64,000 bases of DNA from Erythrophleum ivorense (GCA_026724425.1 JAIUCV010000101.1:2666001-2730000); one strand, 5' to 3'; numbered from the stretch's first letter, positions 1 through 12,345 are shown. Numbers and translations: made by a program. Notes: generated by a model not told the origin, from the sequence alone.

Positions 1-627
1 GATAACCATATTATTTATGAATAAGTAAAATTCATGCGATGCAATTTCCTCCAGCCGTATCAGTCTCTACGTGGTGCGGTCGCCGGAGTTAAATTAAAAG
101 ACACCAACCAAAATAATCTGATTTTTCACCCCTTTTTCATTAAAGGTAAAATGGAACTCTCAACACACTATAAGCAAAAAAGAAAAAAAGTCCACCACTT
201 TCACAATTTCCCTCTTATAAAAGTCACTCTTAGTGTAAATGACAAATGACTCCTGTTAGAACTACCTAAAAGCAGGTTATGGAATTCGTTGGTCAAATGA
301 ATTAAAAAAAAAAAAAAACAAATTATAAATTGTTATGAAAGAAAATATCTCGTACACAAGTGTCACCAAGTATAAGGGACCCATCTTTGTTGAAAGAAGA
401 TGAAGTTAAGAAAAAAACTTTTGCCTTCTCTCTCTCTCCATCGAATACTACTATTATCCCACTTTCCTTCCCTCTCTCTTTCGAAAATGTTAAAGAACAA
501 AAACCAATCATCTAACATTCTGACTTATCTACAGGGGCGGCTTATTCGAGTGGGGTCAATAGATGCTCTGCACTAGGTGACGTAGAAAAACAAAATTTTA
601 GTAGAAAAAAAGTTCACTTAAGCCGGC

Positions 628-635
628 TATATAAA
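628..635 (+). promoter_or_regulatory. TATA box of the HMA4-type gene
   Basis: TATATAAA lies about 435 bp upstream of the chosen start codon, inside an otherwise gene-free stretch (1-1069). The sequence after it is CT-rich, as plant leaders often are. A leader intron is likely: there is a possible donor near 789 and T-rich stretches ending in AG at 1021-1022 and about 1037. The transcript start near 660 is inferred. Nothing else recognisable was seen in 1-627. Confidence 0.55.
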
Positions 636-1069
636 GCAACTACCATTTCTAGATATCTTCACCTCACAATCTTCCTCTCTACGTTCTAAAACCTCTCTCA
701 CTCTCAGTCTTCACCTTTGTGGGAATACTTTAATCTGATCGAACCGCACCAAACAAGTCCGGTCTTTCTTCTCGGCCTCGTCTTTTCTCCGGTATTCTTT
801 CTCTTCTTAATTCACATAGATTTCATAACAAGTGATTTCTTCGTAATAATTAATATCCGATCAAATTCACGATAGTGATATCTCCAACACGTTATATGCA
901 TGATGCATCCCAGCATAAAAGTTTTGCTTTCTTAATTTTTTTTCCCTTAAAAGATTGGAAATGGCTGCCATTAATCCCATAATAATCTCTTTTTGCGATG
1001 TGATTTATTTTTTTCTTTTTAGATTTCCGTTTCACAGATTCGTTAATCATAAAAAACTTTGATACAGAA

Positions 1070-4000
1070 ATGGCGTTACAGAAGGAGATCAAGAACAAAG
1101 AAGAAGATAAAAAGACAAAGAAGAAGTGGCAGAAGAGTTACTTCGACGTTTTGGGAATCTGTTGTACATCGGAGATTCCTGTGATCGAGAATATTCTCAA
1201 GTCTCTCGACGGCGTTAAGGAATATACCGTCATCGTTCCGTCGAGAACCGTGATCGTTGTCCACGACAGTCTCCTCATCTCCCCGTTCCAAATTGGTAAG
1301 CATTAGCTAATCACTTTATTCGAATTTTATATCATTTTTATTTTTACTTAATAAAAATAATAGAATAAAAAAGCATAAAGTAATCTCACTTAACACGTAA
1401 ACAATCACTTTACTTTTCTTCTCTTTCTGTTTTCTTTAAAATTAATTAATGGTTTCGCGTCCTCGTTTGATACGCAAAGCCTCAAACGTTACTTTTTGGG
1501 AACTAAAATTACTCTATCTATCAGATTTACCATAAAAGCTTACTTTGACTTTACAAAACATTTATTAGCAAAATTCGTTTATCACCAACCTATTCAAGAT
1601 TTAAGGGAAAATAGTTATCCTCAAAACTAGGGAATTCAGATTTTTGAAGTTTTTACCGATTCTAATGAAAAACAAAGCCCTATTATTTGGGTTTCTTCTC
1701 GAGATAAAATAGAATATTGTTGTTATGGATTCTTTTTTTCATTTTTATTAAAATTAAAAGAAAATCTAAAAGTTATTTATAAATCAAGTTTTTTAAAGCT
1801 ATGTTGGTGGATTGTTTTAGGAAATTTGATCTAACCAACAATTGTAATTTTTTTTTTTGTGAGTGTGATAAAGTCTACTTTTCAACATTAAAAACTAGAA
1901 AATTGAAATTTACGGCTTCTTTATACAATTTTGCTAGAGCCAGCATTTTTGTGTATAAAACTTTGCATGACTCATACATACCACATGTGACATGTCACGT
2001 GTGAACTGTGTAGCATAAACATAATATCTAACTGAGTATTCCAAAAACATTTGTAGAAGAAAGTGTTCAAAAAAGCCTGTCGAGTTATTTACCAGATCTT
2101 TTTATCAAAATATTTTATTGGTAGTGGATCATACTCGTTACTTAACTATATTTTTATTTTTTATTTGACAGAAAACCTACTCCAGTAGTATTTTTTTTCC
2201 ACTCAAGAAAAGTATTAATTTGATGTTAAAAAAAAAGTATTAATTTTTAAAACAAATTTTCTTACATATTGGTTGTTTAATCATTAACTTCCGAACAAAC
2301 AAAATTGTGGTGCAGCCAAGGCACTGAACCAAGCGAGGTTAGAAGCAAACGTGAAAGTAAACGGAGAAACCAGCTTCAAGAATAAATGGCCAAGCCCTTT
2401 CGCGGTGGTTTCCGGCATATTCCTCCTCCTCTCCTTCTTAAAATTTGTATACCCACCTCTTCGATGGCTAGCTGTCGTGGGCGTCGCTGCTGGTATTTAT
2501 CCGATTCTTGCAAAATCCGTCGCTTCTATAAGAAGGCTTAGGGTCGACATCAACATCCTAATCATTATCACAGGTAATACCACTTTTCACTTTTTATTTA
2601 ATATTATTATTTTTATCCACATCACTCATATTGACGTGTAACTACTGTATAATGATTTGTTAGTTTATGGTTCTCCGTAATCAATATACTATGTAGTATT
2701 AGTTGAAAAATAAATTAGAAAGAAAATTGTGGTTATAGTACAACTATTCAGGCCCTATTAACTAATGTTCTTGGAAACTTGCGAGTCTTTTACTCTGAAT
2801 TTAGCAACACCTAGCACTCCACAAAACCTTTTAGAAAAGTTTTCCTTTACTTTTTTCTTAATATTTTTTAAAAGTATTACATATGGGAAAAATATCAAAA
2901 CACATATTTATTAATTAATAGATGCGCAATTATTACTTTATAGAAATTCAATATTAGGAATGTAGCAATTTGATATTTCTGTTGTATATGTTAATTGTAT
3001 ATTTGACTTATAAGTTGTGGAACTACATAAAACTACTTTATATTTTCGTTTTATGTAAAGTACATTTGAGTAATAGCCTAATAGGATATAGAAAAATATC
3101 AAAATGTTCTTTGGATAGGTAAAGTAAACATGTGATTAAACTCGGAAAGTTGGTATGGAAGATAATGCAAAATATAAAGGTGTATTCAAAATATGGAAAA
3201 AAAGATACGCCTTTCTCTTTTCTCTTTGCAAAAATCTACATTTTCGTTCATTTATTTGATGATACAGTAACGAAGGTGTAAAACATTACTTTTAGATGTG
3301 ACATACATAGAGTAATTATTTTCATTTTACATAATTCTTTTATCGAAAATTACAATATTTCTTTTTAAAAATGTAGTATAAAAAGAGAAATCTTTTACGT
3401 ACACACAACGTAGATTTATAGATTTTATATAAAACGATCGAGGCAACTAGGAAAATAGAAATTTCATGATCGATCGAGAGTTGTGTGGTTCTTTGGGAAA
3501 ACTTAATTATTTTTTGGTTATTTTATACGAAAGTAAAGGATTCGTTTGATTCTTGCTCAGTTTTTTTATATTTTTTATAAAAGCTGCAGTTACGTCCCAT
3601 AGAAGGAAAAAAGGTTAAGTGGTTTTTGATTGGCTTATCTTCTACGACTCAAAATGGGAAAAAAGCAAACTTTTTAGTTTTAAGTTTTAACTCGTGAAAA
3701 GAAAATTAAAAAGAGCAACAAATAATTGAAAGAACAAAATCATCAAAAGTAAAGAAATTAATTCATAATTCATTGACTGATAACGGAATTACTTTTAGTT
3801 GAAATTTCGGTTTAGGACACCCTGTTAACAAAGAAAAATAATAGAGACACCAAGCTTGTGAATCCATAATATAAAATATTTTTTGTAATATAAAATATAG
3901 TCACTTCAACAAAACTATAACTCACTAATATTCCAATTTCATCAAACAGTGGCTGCAACACTTGCAATGCAAGATTACATGGAGGCTGCAGCAGTTGTCT

Positions 4001-7000
4001 TCTTATTCACCATCGCTGACTGGCTGGAAACAAGAGCTAGCTACAAGGTATGTTAACTAGTAATGATCATATATTGTGTTAATCAAACAGCTATGGATTA
4101 TCTTGCTTTATTTATAGATGATCTGAAGTTGAAATTGTAATGGATTATTGATTATGGCAATTGCAATCTCAGGCCAACTCGGTGATGCAGTCTCTGATGA
4201 GCTTAGCTCCACAAAAGGCAGTCATAGCAGAGACTGGAGAAGAAGTTGAAGTAGATGAGGTTCAGCTCAACACAATCATAGCAGTTAAAGCCGGTGAAAC
4301 CATACCTATTGATGGAATTGTAGTCGATGGAAACTGTGAAGTAGACGAGAAAACCTTAACCGGTGAAGCATTTCCTGTGCCTAAACAGAGAGATTCTACG
4401 GTTTTGGCTGGAACTATTAATCTAAATGGTAATGTAACCCTCTTACACAAGCTTCAATCTTAGAAAAGTTTCAAGCTTTAACCTTTTTGTTTTCGCAGGT
4501 TATATAAGTGTGAACACAACTGCTTTAGCTAGTGATTGTGTGGTTGCAAAGATGGCTAAGCTCGTAGAAGAAGCTCAGAGCAGTAAAACCAAATCTCAGA
4601 GACTAATAGACAAATGTTCTCAGTACTATACTCCAGGTTTGCAAAAAAACATAAACCATAACTTGTTTTCTTTATGTTCTTGATTCTTGTAATTTGAGAC
4701 CTCTCTGTTTTTTGTTTGTTTCAGCAATCATCATAATATCGGCTGGCTTTGCGATTGTCCCGGCTATAATGAAAGTTCGCAACCTCAACCATTGGTTTCA
4801 TTTAGCACTGGTTGTGTTAGTCAGTGCTTGTCCCTGTGGTCTTATCCTCTCTACACCAGTAGCTACATTCTGTGCACTTACTAAAGCGGCAACTTCAGGG
4901 CTTCTGATCAAAAGTGCTGATTATCTTGACACTCTTTCAAAGATCAAGATCGCTGCTTTTGACAAAACCGGAACTATCACTAGAGGAGAGTTCATTGTCA
5001 TAGAATTCAAGTCACTCTCTAGAGACATAAGCCTACGCAGCTTGCTTTACTGGTAATAAAAACAATATCTTGTTCTAACCAAAAACTAGTTTGATGAGAT
5101 AACTTATGAATGACAATTTCTTGTTTGGTTCTCAGGGTATCAAGTGTTGAAAGCAAATCAAGTCATCCAATGGCAGCAACGATTGTGGACTATGCTAAAT
5201 CTGTTTCTGTTGAGCCTAGGAGTGAAGAGGTTGAGGATTATCAAAACTTTCCAGGTGAAGGAATCTATGGGAAGATTGATGGGAACAATGTTTACATTGG
5301 GAACAAAAGGATTGCTTCACGAGCTGGTTGTTCAACAGGTAAATCTTGGACTTTGGTAAAATCAAACTCAATGGAATGTTTTTGAGGTTTTGTTGAGTCT
5401 TTGATCATTTTGAAACTGTTCTTTCTTGACAGTTCCAGAGATTGATGTTGATACCAAAAAAGGAAAGACTGTCGGATACGTCTATGTAGGTGAAAGATTA
5501 GCTGGAGTTTTCAATCTTTCCGATGCTTGTAGATCCGGAGTAGCTCAAGCAATGAAGGAACTCAAAGATCTTGGAATCAAAACCGCAATGCTAACAGGAG
5601 ATAATCAAGATTCAGCAATGCAAGCTCAAGAACAGGTATGAGGACTAAAAAAATCCCAGACATTTCCATTATACTCTCTTAATTGTATCGATTATATATT
5701 AAAACCTTGTTTTTATATGAAAACAGCTAGGGAATGCTTTGGATGTTGTTCATGGAGAGCTTCTTCCAGAAGACAAATCCAAAATCATACAAGAGTTTAA
5801 GAAAGAAGGACCAACTTGTATGGTAGGAGATGGTGTGAATGATGCACCAGCTTTAGCTAATGCTGATATTGGTATCTCCATGGGGATTTCTGGCTCTGCG
5901 CTCGCGACGCAGACTGGTCATATCATTCTTATGTCAAATGATATCAGAAGGATACCACAAGCGATAAAGCTAGCAAGAAGAGCTCAGCGGAAAGTTCTTC
6001 AAAACGTGTTCATCTCCATCACTTTGAAAGTAGGGATACTGGTTTTAGCATTTGCTGGTCATCCTTTAATTTGGGCTGCGGTGCTTACTGATGTAGGGAC
6101 TTGCCTGATTGTGATTCTCAACAGTATGTTGCTTCTGCGAGAGAAGGATAAATCTAAGATCAAGAAGTGTTACAGGAAGAAACTTGAAGGCGGTGATGAC
6201 CAAGTCCTTGACTTAGAAGCAGGGTTGTTATCAAAGAGTCAATGCAACTCAGGATGTTGTGGTGATAAGAAAAGCCAAGAGAAGGTGATGTTGATGAGAC
6301 CAGCTAGTAAAACCAGTACTGACCATCTTCACTCTGGTTGTTGTGGTGAAAAGAAGCAAGAGAGTGTAAAGCTTGTGAAAGATAGCTGTTGCGGTGAGAA
6401 AAGTAGGAAACCAGAGGGAGATATGGCTTCACTGAGCTCATGCAAGAAGTCTAACAATGACCTGAAAATGAAAGGTGGTTCAAGTTGTTGTGCTAGTAAA
6501 AATGAGAAGCTGAAGGAAGTAGTAGTAGCAAAGGGCTGCTGTGGAGAGAAGGAGAAAGCAGAGGGAAATGTTGAGATGCAGATTCTAAATTTGGAGAAAG
6601 GGTCGCAGAAAAAGGTTGGTGAAACCTGCAAATCAAGCTGTTGTGGAGATAAAGAGAAGGCTAAGGAAACACGTTTGTTGCTTGCTAGTGAGGATCCATC
6701 TTATCTGGAGAAGGAAGAAAGGCAAACTACTGAAGCTAACATTGTGACAGTGAAACAGAGCTGCCATGAGAAGGCAAGTCTGGACATTGAAACTGGAGTT
6801 ACTTGTGATCTCAAGTTGGTCTGCTGTGGAAACATAGAAGTGGGAGAGCAATCTGATCTTGAGAAAGGCATGAAGTTAAAGGGTGAAGGACAATGCAAGT
6901 CTGACTGCTGCGGTGATGAAATACCACCTCTAGCTTCTGAGGAAGACAGTGTGGATTGCTCCTCCGGATGCTGCGGAAACAAGGAGGAATTGACACAAAT

Positions 7001-7595
7001 CTGTCATGAGAAGGCATGTCTGGACATTGTAAGTTGTGATTCCAAGTTGGTTTGTTGTGGAGAAACAGAAGTGGAAGTGAGAGAGCAATGTGATCTCAAG
7101 AAGGGTCTGCAGATAAAGAGTGAAGGACAATGCGAGTCTGTTTGTTGTGGTGATGAAAAGAAAACAGAGGAGATAACTCTGGTTTCTGATGAAGAGACGG
7201 ACAATCTGAAAACTGAAAGTGGTGGCGATAGCAAAGCTCTTTGTTGTGGAACTGGTTTGAAGCAAGAAGGGTCTTCTAGTTTGGTCAATGTGGTGGTGGA
7301 GAGCGGTGAATCCGGGTCAAGCTGTTGCAGCAAGGAGGGAGAGATAGTGAAAGTCTCTAGCCAAAGCCGTTGCACAAGTCCAAGTGATGTGGTGTTATCT
7401 GACTTGCAAGCTAAGAAACTAGAGATTTGTTGCAAAGTGAAGAAGACTCTTGAGGAGGTTCGTGGATCTAAATGTAAGGAAACAGAGAAGCCTCACCACG
7501 TTGGTAAAAGCTGTTGCAGGAGTTATGCAAAAGAGTATTGCAGCCACAGGCATCACCACCACCACCACCACCACCCCCATGTCGGGGCTGCTTGA
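1070..7595 (+). CDS. HMA4: HMA4-type P1B heavy-metal (Zn/Cd) exporting ATPase
   Basis: Nine coding exons: 1070-1295, 2316-2573, 3950-4047, 4173-4428, 4499-4636, 4725-5052, 5136-5338, 5433-5635, 5727-7595. They give 1,192 aa with no frame break. Seen: the N-terminal metal-binding motif GICCTSE (Cys31, Cys32), actuator TGE (257-259), the transmembrane CPC site in SACPCGL (361-363), phosphorylated Asp in DKTGT (405), the HP dipeptide of P1B pumps (445-446), hinge GDGVND (604-609), and a tail of about 460 residues with 15 Cys-Cys pairs ending in eight consecutive His. Known for the family: plasma-membrane export of Zn2+ and Cd2+ into the xylem, with the Cys/His tail binding metal. Compared with remembered A. 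thaliana HMA4 (1,172 aa) the N-terminus has four extra residues, the residue before CPC is Ala instead of Gly, and the His run is shorter. Introns 1 and 2 exceed 1 kb; the others are short. The start is the first ATG in frame with the family N-terminus. Confidence 0.96.
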
Positions 7596-8060
7596 CGACG
7601 GATTGATTAGCTTTAAATTCTCGACGCATCCATCTATTTGCATAACCTTTCCGTCTTCAACCAATGTCGCCGAGAAAAAAATAAAAACTTCTTTAGTGTT
7701 TCCAGCAAAGGTTAAAGGTTTATCAACTGTGTGAATCGTAAAGACAGTGCTAGTGATCGTTGTTAGTCTTTTATGTTTGCCAAAACCCTAATGTATATTT
7801 CTTCTTTTCTTGTTTTTATTCTCTTCTTGAAGATGCCGAGAAGAAGTTTGAACTTTGATCCTAGAGTCTTAAAATCAAATAGAACAAGCAGTTGAAACAT
7901 AACTTCAACTTAGGCTTGGAGTCTTTTCATTCGAGGAACTCTACCTGTACATGTGTCATTTATCTTTTGGATTTGAATATTTTTGTTTTTACTCACTGAT
8001 CGATGTTTACTTACGTTTATGCCTTTGATTATATTATGTTTTCATCGATCACATCCGCTA
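7596..8060. other. 3' UTR and spacer after the HMA4-type gene
   Basis: No coding signal. T-rich sequence follows the stop codon and probably includes the 3' UTR and poly(A) region. Open frames here are short and overlap the HMA4 tail on the other strand. Confidence 0.4.
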
Positions 8061-8061
8061 T

Positions 8062-9067
8062 TAAGAGGCTTTGCATCTTATTAATTTTCCACTGACCTAG
8101 TGACGACCGTCGTCAGTTCTCTTTGCTTTTGGCTTTTTGGTGGCGATTGTCGCTACTCGCTTTCGAAGGTTGACTTGTTCGGCAGTAATTATTATTACAA
8201 TTTTCTCTTAGGAGACATTGTCTCTGTTTACTAATGATCGTCAATTTTTTTTTTTTTTTTCCGTTTTTAGCAAGCTTTTCATTCTAAAGAAGACTTGCTG
8301 TGTACGTAAGTGTAACGATGAACGTCACTTCTCGTTTTCGAAGGTAAGTGATATGGTCTGTCACTTATCTTTTTCCCGAGGCTTTGGCTTAGTTTTTGGT
8401 GCGTGACCATCGTAGTTTTTACTTCTAGGTGGTGCGTGACCGAACCTAACATAAACGTCCCATGTTCGACATTTTAATCTAGTACAACTTTTCTAATGAT
8501 ATGTTCTCTTTTTAGTTTAGCGTCGATCGCGGACATTATTTTAGGCTTAGTTCTAAGCAACCATAGTCATTTTAGGGTTAGTGCCTTTAGTTTGACAATG
8601 ACAGTCGTTGCAGTCATCTATACCAACGGCATCGGCCGTGGTCAGAGCCAGTGGTCACTGCTTGTCACTCTTGTAAGAGGTGTTTCCTCTTATTTGATTG
8701 GCATTGACCATGGACGTTGCACGTTAATTAAGGCCTTAATTTCCTTTGATTTGTTTAGTAGTGGCCGTTTTCACACTCGTTTTGAAGTCGTACCTCTTAA
8801 TTGGCTAAATGTAACTGTTAACACAGATTTTTGTGGCAGTCACAACTTGGTCTCTAGAGGTCATGCCTCTACTTTGTTTTGTGGTGATCCTTGTCCTTTC
8901 TGTTTTTTTTTTTAATGCAATGCTCATAAATCAGTTTTGTTGTGAGTATAGTAGCTGTTTTATTTTTTTCCTGACCACTATGTATGTGACAGTAGCCAAG
9001 TCAATTTTAAGAGCTATATTGTCTCTTAAATATGTTTTCGTTGACTTAAGACAATACTCCAAGTCAA
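8062..9067. repeat. Cluster of consecutive short inverted repeats
   Basis: About 1 kb in which successive short segments are self-complementary. The clearest stems are TAAGA 8062/8076, ACTGAC 8091/8112 with GACGAC nested at 8102/8109, GTGGCGA 8140/8150 (3-nt loop, one G-T pair), GAGAC 8212/8220, AGCAAG 8269/8294 with CTTT nested, TAAGTGA 8345/8361, GCTTAG 8545/8553 (2-nt loop), CAGTG 8649/8656, TAAGAGG 8674/8686, the 16-bp palindrome 8726-8741, TAGAGG 8855/8866, TTTAAGAG 9006/9023 and TTGACTT 9041/9061. Short stems are common by chance in AT-rich DNA, but this many of 7-8 bp is more than I expect. A 139-codon open frame crosses it (8496-8915) and resembles no family. Nature unknown: an eroded foldback element is one guess. 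Confidence 0.4.
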
Positions 9068-9115
9068 TTTTTAAGCCTTTCTAGAAAACAAAGATGCCAT
9101 TTCAAATCGATTTAG

Positions 9116-9480
9116 GCAAAATATATCATTAGGAAGCAAAAAGAGGAGATTCAAAATCTAAAGAACATTATCACTACATCTTCTCAAGATGGTGCGCGTA
9201 TGGAGTATCCGAGTGGCTTAGTGGACGATCTGAAGCAAAAACTAATTGATGTGGGTTCGCTAGTATTTTAGCATAATTTCATTATTTCTCTGGTCCACCA
9301 AACTAAAGTAAAACTATCAGTATTAGGTCAATTTATCTTTTATTATAAATAATTTGTGTGGATGTGAAACATTCTGGGGGGGGGGCATTATCAGGACCAT
9401 GATTATGAAGATGAAAATGATGGATATCACGAAGCTGATGTAGAGAAAAGGGATGAGAAATATGATGAAGTCCCAAATTA
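9116..9480 (+). pseudogene. Unrecognised exon-like remnants
   Basis: One open stretch (about 9116-9268) encodes a charged, coiled-coil-like peptide containing IRKQKEEIQNLKNI. A second (about 9395-9480) encodes an acidic peptide with DHDYEDENDGYHEADVEKRD before a stop. A run of nine G lies between them. The pair looks like two exons of a decayed gene, but I do not recognise the family. Confidence 0.25.
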
Positions 9481-10340
9481 GGCTATATTAGTTGTAGGGT
9501 TTATGTAATAGACTAATAGTGACTCTAGTTGGTTCGAAGTGTCTTGAAAATGGGAATTATAATTTAAAATATCTCCAATGTTTACATTCAATCAACGGTC
9601 CAAAATTCCTAATCATAAGTTCAAAAGCTCACCTGAATTCTGGTTTAAAAGTCAAGCGAAGCCCACATCAAAAGATGAATAGAAAATAAGAAGCACCATC
9701 TACGTTAAGAGGAAAAGGAGGAGCAAGAGAAAAAGGCAAGAAAATAAGAAGCACCATCTACGTACTACTGGTTTTGGTTCTATAGAGTATAGAATAGTCT
9801 TATCTCTTGTGCAAGCGTTTATCAAACAGCGATCACTTGAGGTACGCTACACAGAGTTTGACCATTACAACAAATGAGAAAGAAGCTACAATTTGTAGAC
9901 GTAATTTCTTCAAACAAGAATCAAAACGTGGTATCATATAAACGTGTTATACTTAGAAATCCTTCAAACAAGAAATGCATTGTCTTAGACCAGACCTTTC
10001 TTCTACTGTTCTACATGCCACAGAGAGTTCACAATAACTAAACCAAACATTTCTATATATTTGTTACCATTATAAAGGCTACACTGCAGACACACCTTAG
10101 AGTTCCGAGCTGCTGTAGGAGTAGAGCTTCTTCCAGGCCAACCAAATAGATTTTAAAAACCCACATCCATTTGGATTAGTTAACCCATTCCGCAAAAAGA
10201 TTTGTACGAATCCTAATACCCTCTTAATCTTTTGTTATCTTCATATTTTAGCATAATCACAGCAAACAAGCTATCACTACATATGGATCTTCTTTCCTTT
10301 TGTTTGTTGTTTGTAAAAAAATGTAGGTCTCATAAAGAAA
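9481..10340. other. Spacer, nothing recognised
   Basis: AT-rich sequence with short purine-rich direct repeats: the phrase AAGAAGCACCATCTACGT occurs twice, near 9690 and 9748. No coding or RNA gene signal was seen. Confidence 0.4.
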
Positions 10341-10504
10341 AGTTATGAGAAAATGGATGTTTGCTTAAAAGACCGAGAAAAACATTGTGGAAACAAGGAA
10401 GTCGACATTTTTGTTAATTATCTTCTCAATCTTGTCAATAATTTTTTTCAACATTTCATTTTGTTAGCCACTTCATTTGATCGAGACCCATGTCGTGAAA
10501 GTAG

Positions 10505-10860
10505 CAGCTTTGAAACAGTAGGAGTTTGTTTTTGCGATAGAGGATCCTTATGCTGGTAAAATTGGGGGCTTTATGTTCAATTTCAATCCAGGACGCTTAC
10601 AGCGTGATATTCCAACTGGGTCATACTGCTTCACTGTTGACTGTTGAGTATGGATTTTGAATTTAGGTCTCGAAACTGTAGTAATATGTTTCTTTTTGCG
10701 ATAGAGGACGGATGATCTTTCTGTTGGTAAAGTTTGTGGATTTTAGGCTCAGTTTCAATCCAGGATGCTTACAATATGATCTAATTGGTACTTACTGCTT
10801 CACCAATGAGTATAAATTTACTCAACAGATAGAGCTTGAAACTGTCTGCGATTAAGTTTG
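10505..10860 (+). repeat. Diverged tandem duplication of about 150 bp
   Basis: Two diverged copies, about 10,510-10,660 and 10,670-10,820. Both run from GAAAC(A/T)GTAG through TTTTTGCGATAGAGGA, then TTTCAATCCAGGA and TACTGCTTCAC, to a GAGTA end. A third start (GAAACTGTCTGCGATTA) follows at about 10,838. The block sits directly upstream of the EER5-like exon remnants, whose first exon also begins after CAGGATGCTAGC. It may be multiplied intron/exon sequence of that gene; this is inference. Confidence 0.5.
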
Positions 10861-11001
10861 TAAATAGTAAACACTCTCTGTAAATGTTTTGAGTTTATGA
10901 GTCTCACTTTTAGATTTAGTTGTTGAAACCGTGTCGATATATATATGTAAAGATTGCAAAGGGCTAAATCCTTTGAAATTTATTTTCTTTGATTGATACA
11001 G

Positions 11002-12345
11002 GATGCTAGCAGTTTGATAAAACAATCTGATAAATTCTCTGAATACGGCGAGATTCTTCTCATGAAAGTTTTTGGAGTTCTTGCTGTATGTTTTTGGAGG
11101 TCTAGTGCAATTCTCTGTCAAGCAGTTTTAGTTTTTGGCCTCTTGATTTGGTTACATTACATATATCTTATGTTTGCTTTCTTCGCAAACACCGCAGGTT
11201 ACATACATGTATTATACCGGAAGATTAGAAGTCTTCAACGAGAATTTTCCTGGTGTGAGTCACTAAGAGCTTTTCTCGTTCCGTTAAAGTTCTTATCAGT
11301 TGAGATATTGATAGTAACATTTCCTATTCTACAATCTTGCAGGCTGACACAAAGCTATCATATGCCTTACAACATTGCAACCCCAGGAGAGACCGGAATA
11401 TAAGGTATGATTGTGGTTTACTCTCTCATTTACCTTACTCTTGCATTGCGTTGCTTAATGAGCTTATGTTGGATCAGGATGATATTGAAGTATCTGATAC
11501 CAGTAAAACTTTCGTTAGGAATCATACCAAAAGATGAGCTCTTGCAAAATTACAGTCTTAATGAGGTAACAACTTTCCTTTTGCTCTATAATATTCTCTT
11601 CAATCTACGTCAAAACTTATTTCGCATCTGTGAGTGAGATTAGTATCCCTCTGAATCAAACTTCTCTATGAGTCCAGTACATAAAGATTGTGCAAGCTCT
11701 GAGAAAGGGTGATCTCAGACTTCTCCGCCATGCTCTTCAAGAACATGAAGATCGGTATGTTTTACTTGTTAGTCTAGCGCAAGAGCATTGTAATTAGCGA
11801 GGATTGTAGCTGTGTTGAATGCTTTCGTCAGTCAAGTCTCTCTATGATGTGTAGTTTTTTTGGTGAATTGAATAAAGGAAGTTTATCGATCTGGATTGAA
11901 TCACAAAAGAGCTCCAAGTCTACCAGAGACTCATGAAGAAAATGTAAGAAGCTTTTATATAAGGGCACACAAGCCATTTATACATTGAACAGTCTCAGAT
12001 TTACAGTACTGTTGCGTAACTCTTTTATCAATGTTTCAGTTATACCATCCAGAAGCTGAGTGATCCAGCGAGAGCTCACCAACTAAAACTTGAAGTGATT
12101 GCCAAAGCACTTGGATGGCTAGAAATGGACATGCCATACCATTTGTCGCTGTTGATTTACAAAACAAATTTCTGTAAAACTCACAGTTCTTCTGATACTA
12201 TTTTTCTTGCAGGTGGAATGTATAATGACGATCCTGATATACAAGAACCTTGTGAAAGGCTATTTAGCACACAAGAACAAAGTGGTTGTCCTAAGCAAGC
12301 AAAAGATCCTTTCCCTAAGGAAGCCCGTTGGCTCATAGATGTTAC
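11002..12345 (+). pseudogene. EER5: EER5/THP1-like PCI-domain pseudogene
   Basis: Successive pieces match EER5 (THP1, a TREX-2 mRNA-export component) in order, separated by intron-like sequence. The pieces are DASSLIKQSDKFSEYGEIL fused directly to LMKVFGVLA at about 11,002-11,085, then VTYMYYTGRLEVFNENFP (about 11,199-11,252), ADTKLSYALQHCNPRRDRNIR (11,342-11,404), MILKYLIPVKLSLGIIPKDE, YIKIVQALRKGDLRLLRHAL and KLSDPARAHQLKLEVIAKAL, ending with MTILIYKNLVKGYLAHKNK. From memory of the family, roughly 90 residues are missing between GEIL and LMKV. The exon after the RHALQEHEDR piece is broken by a stop (around 11,905), and the last piece follows in a shifted frame. The N-terminal exon is absent. 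Several splice sites survive, so it arose by DNA duplication rather than retroposition. Confidence 0.85.

Noticed and set aside
6329..7435. Several minus-strand open frames of 70-143 codons opposite the HMA4 tail
   Set aside because: They mirror the biased TGTTGT/GAGAAG codons of the Cys-rich tail; no homology, no splice logic.
8496..8915. 139-codon plus-strand open frame
   Set aside because: Lies in the hairpin-rich stretch, hydrophobic and T-rich composition, no recognisable domain, not joined to other exons.
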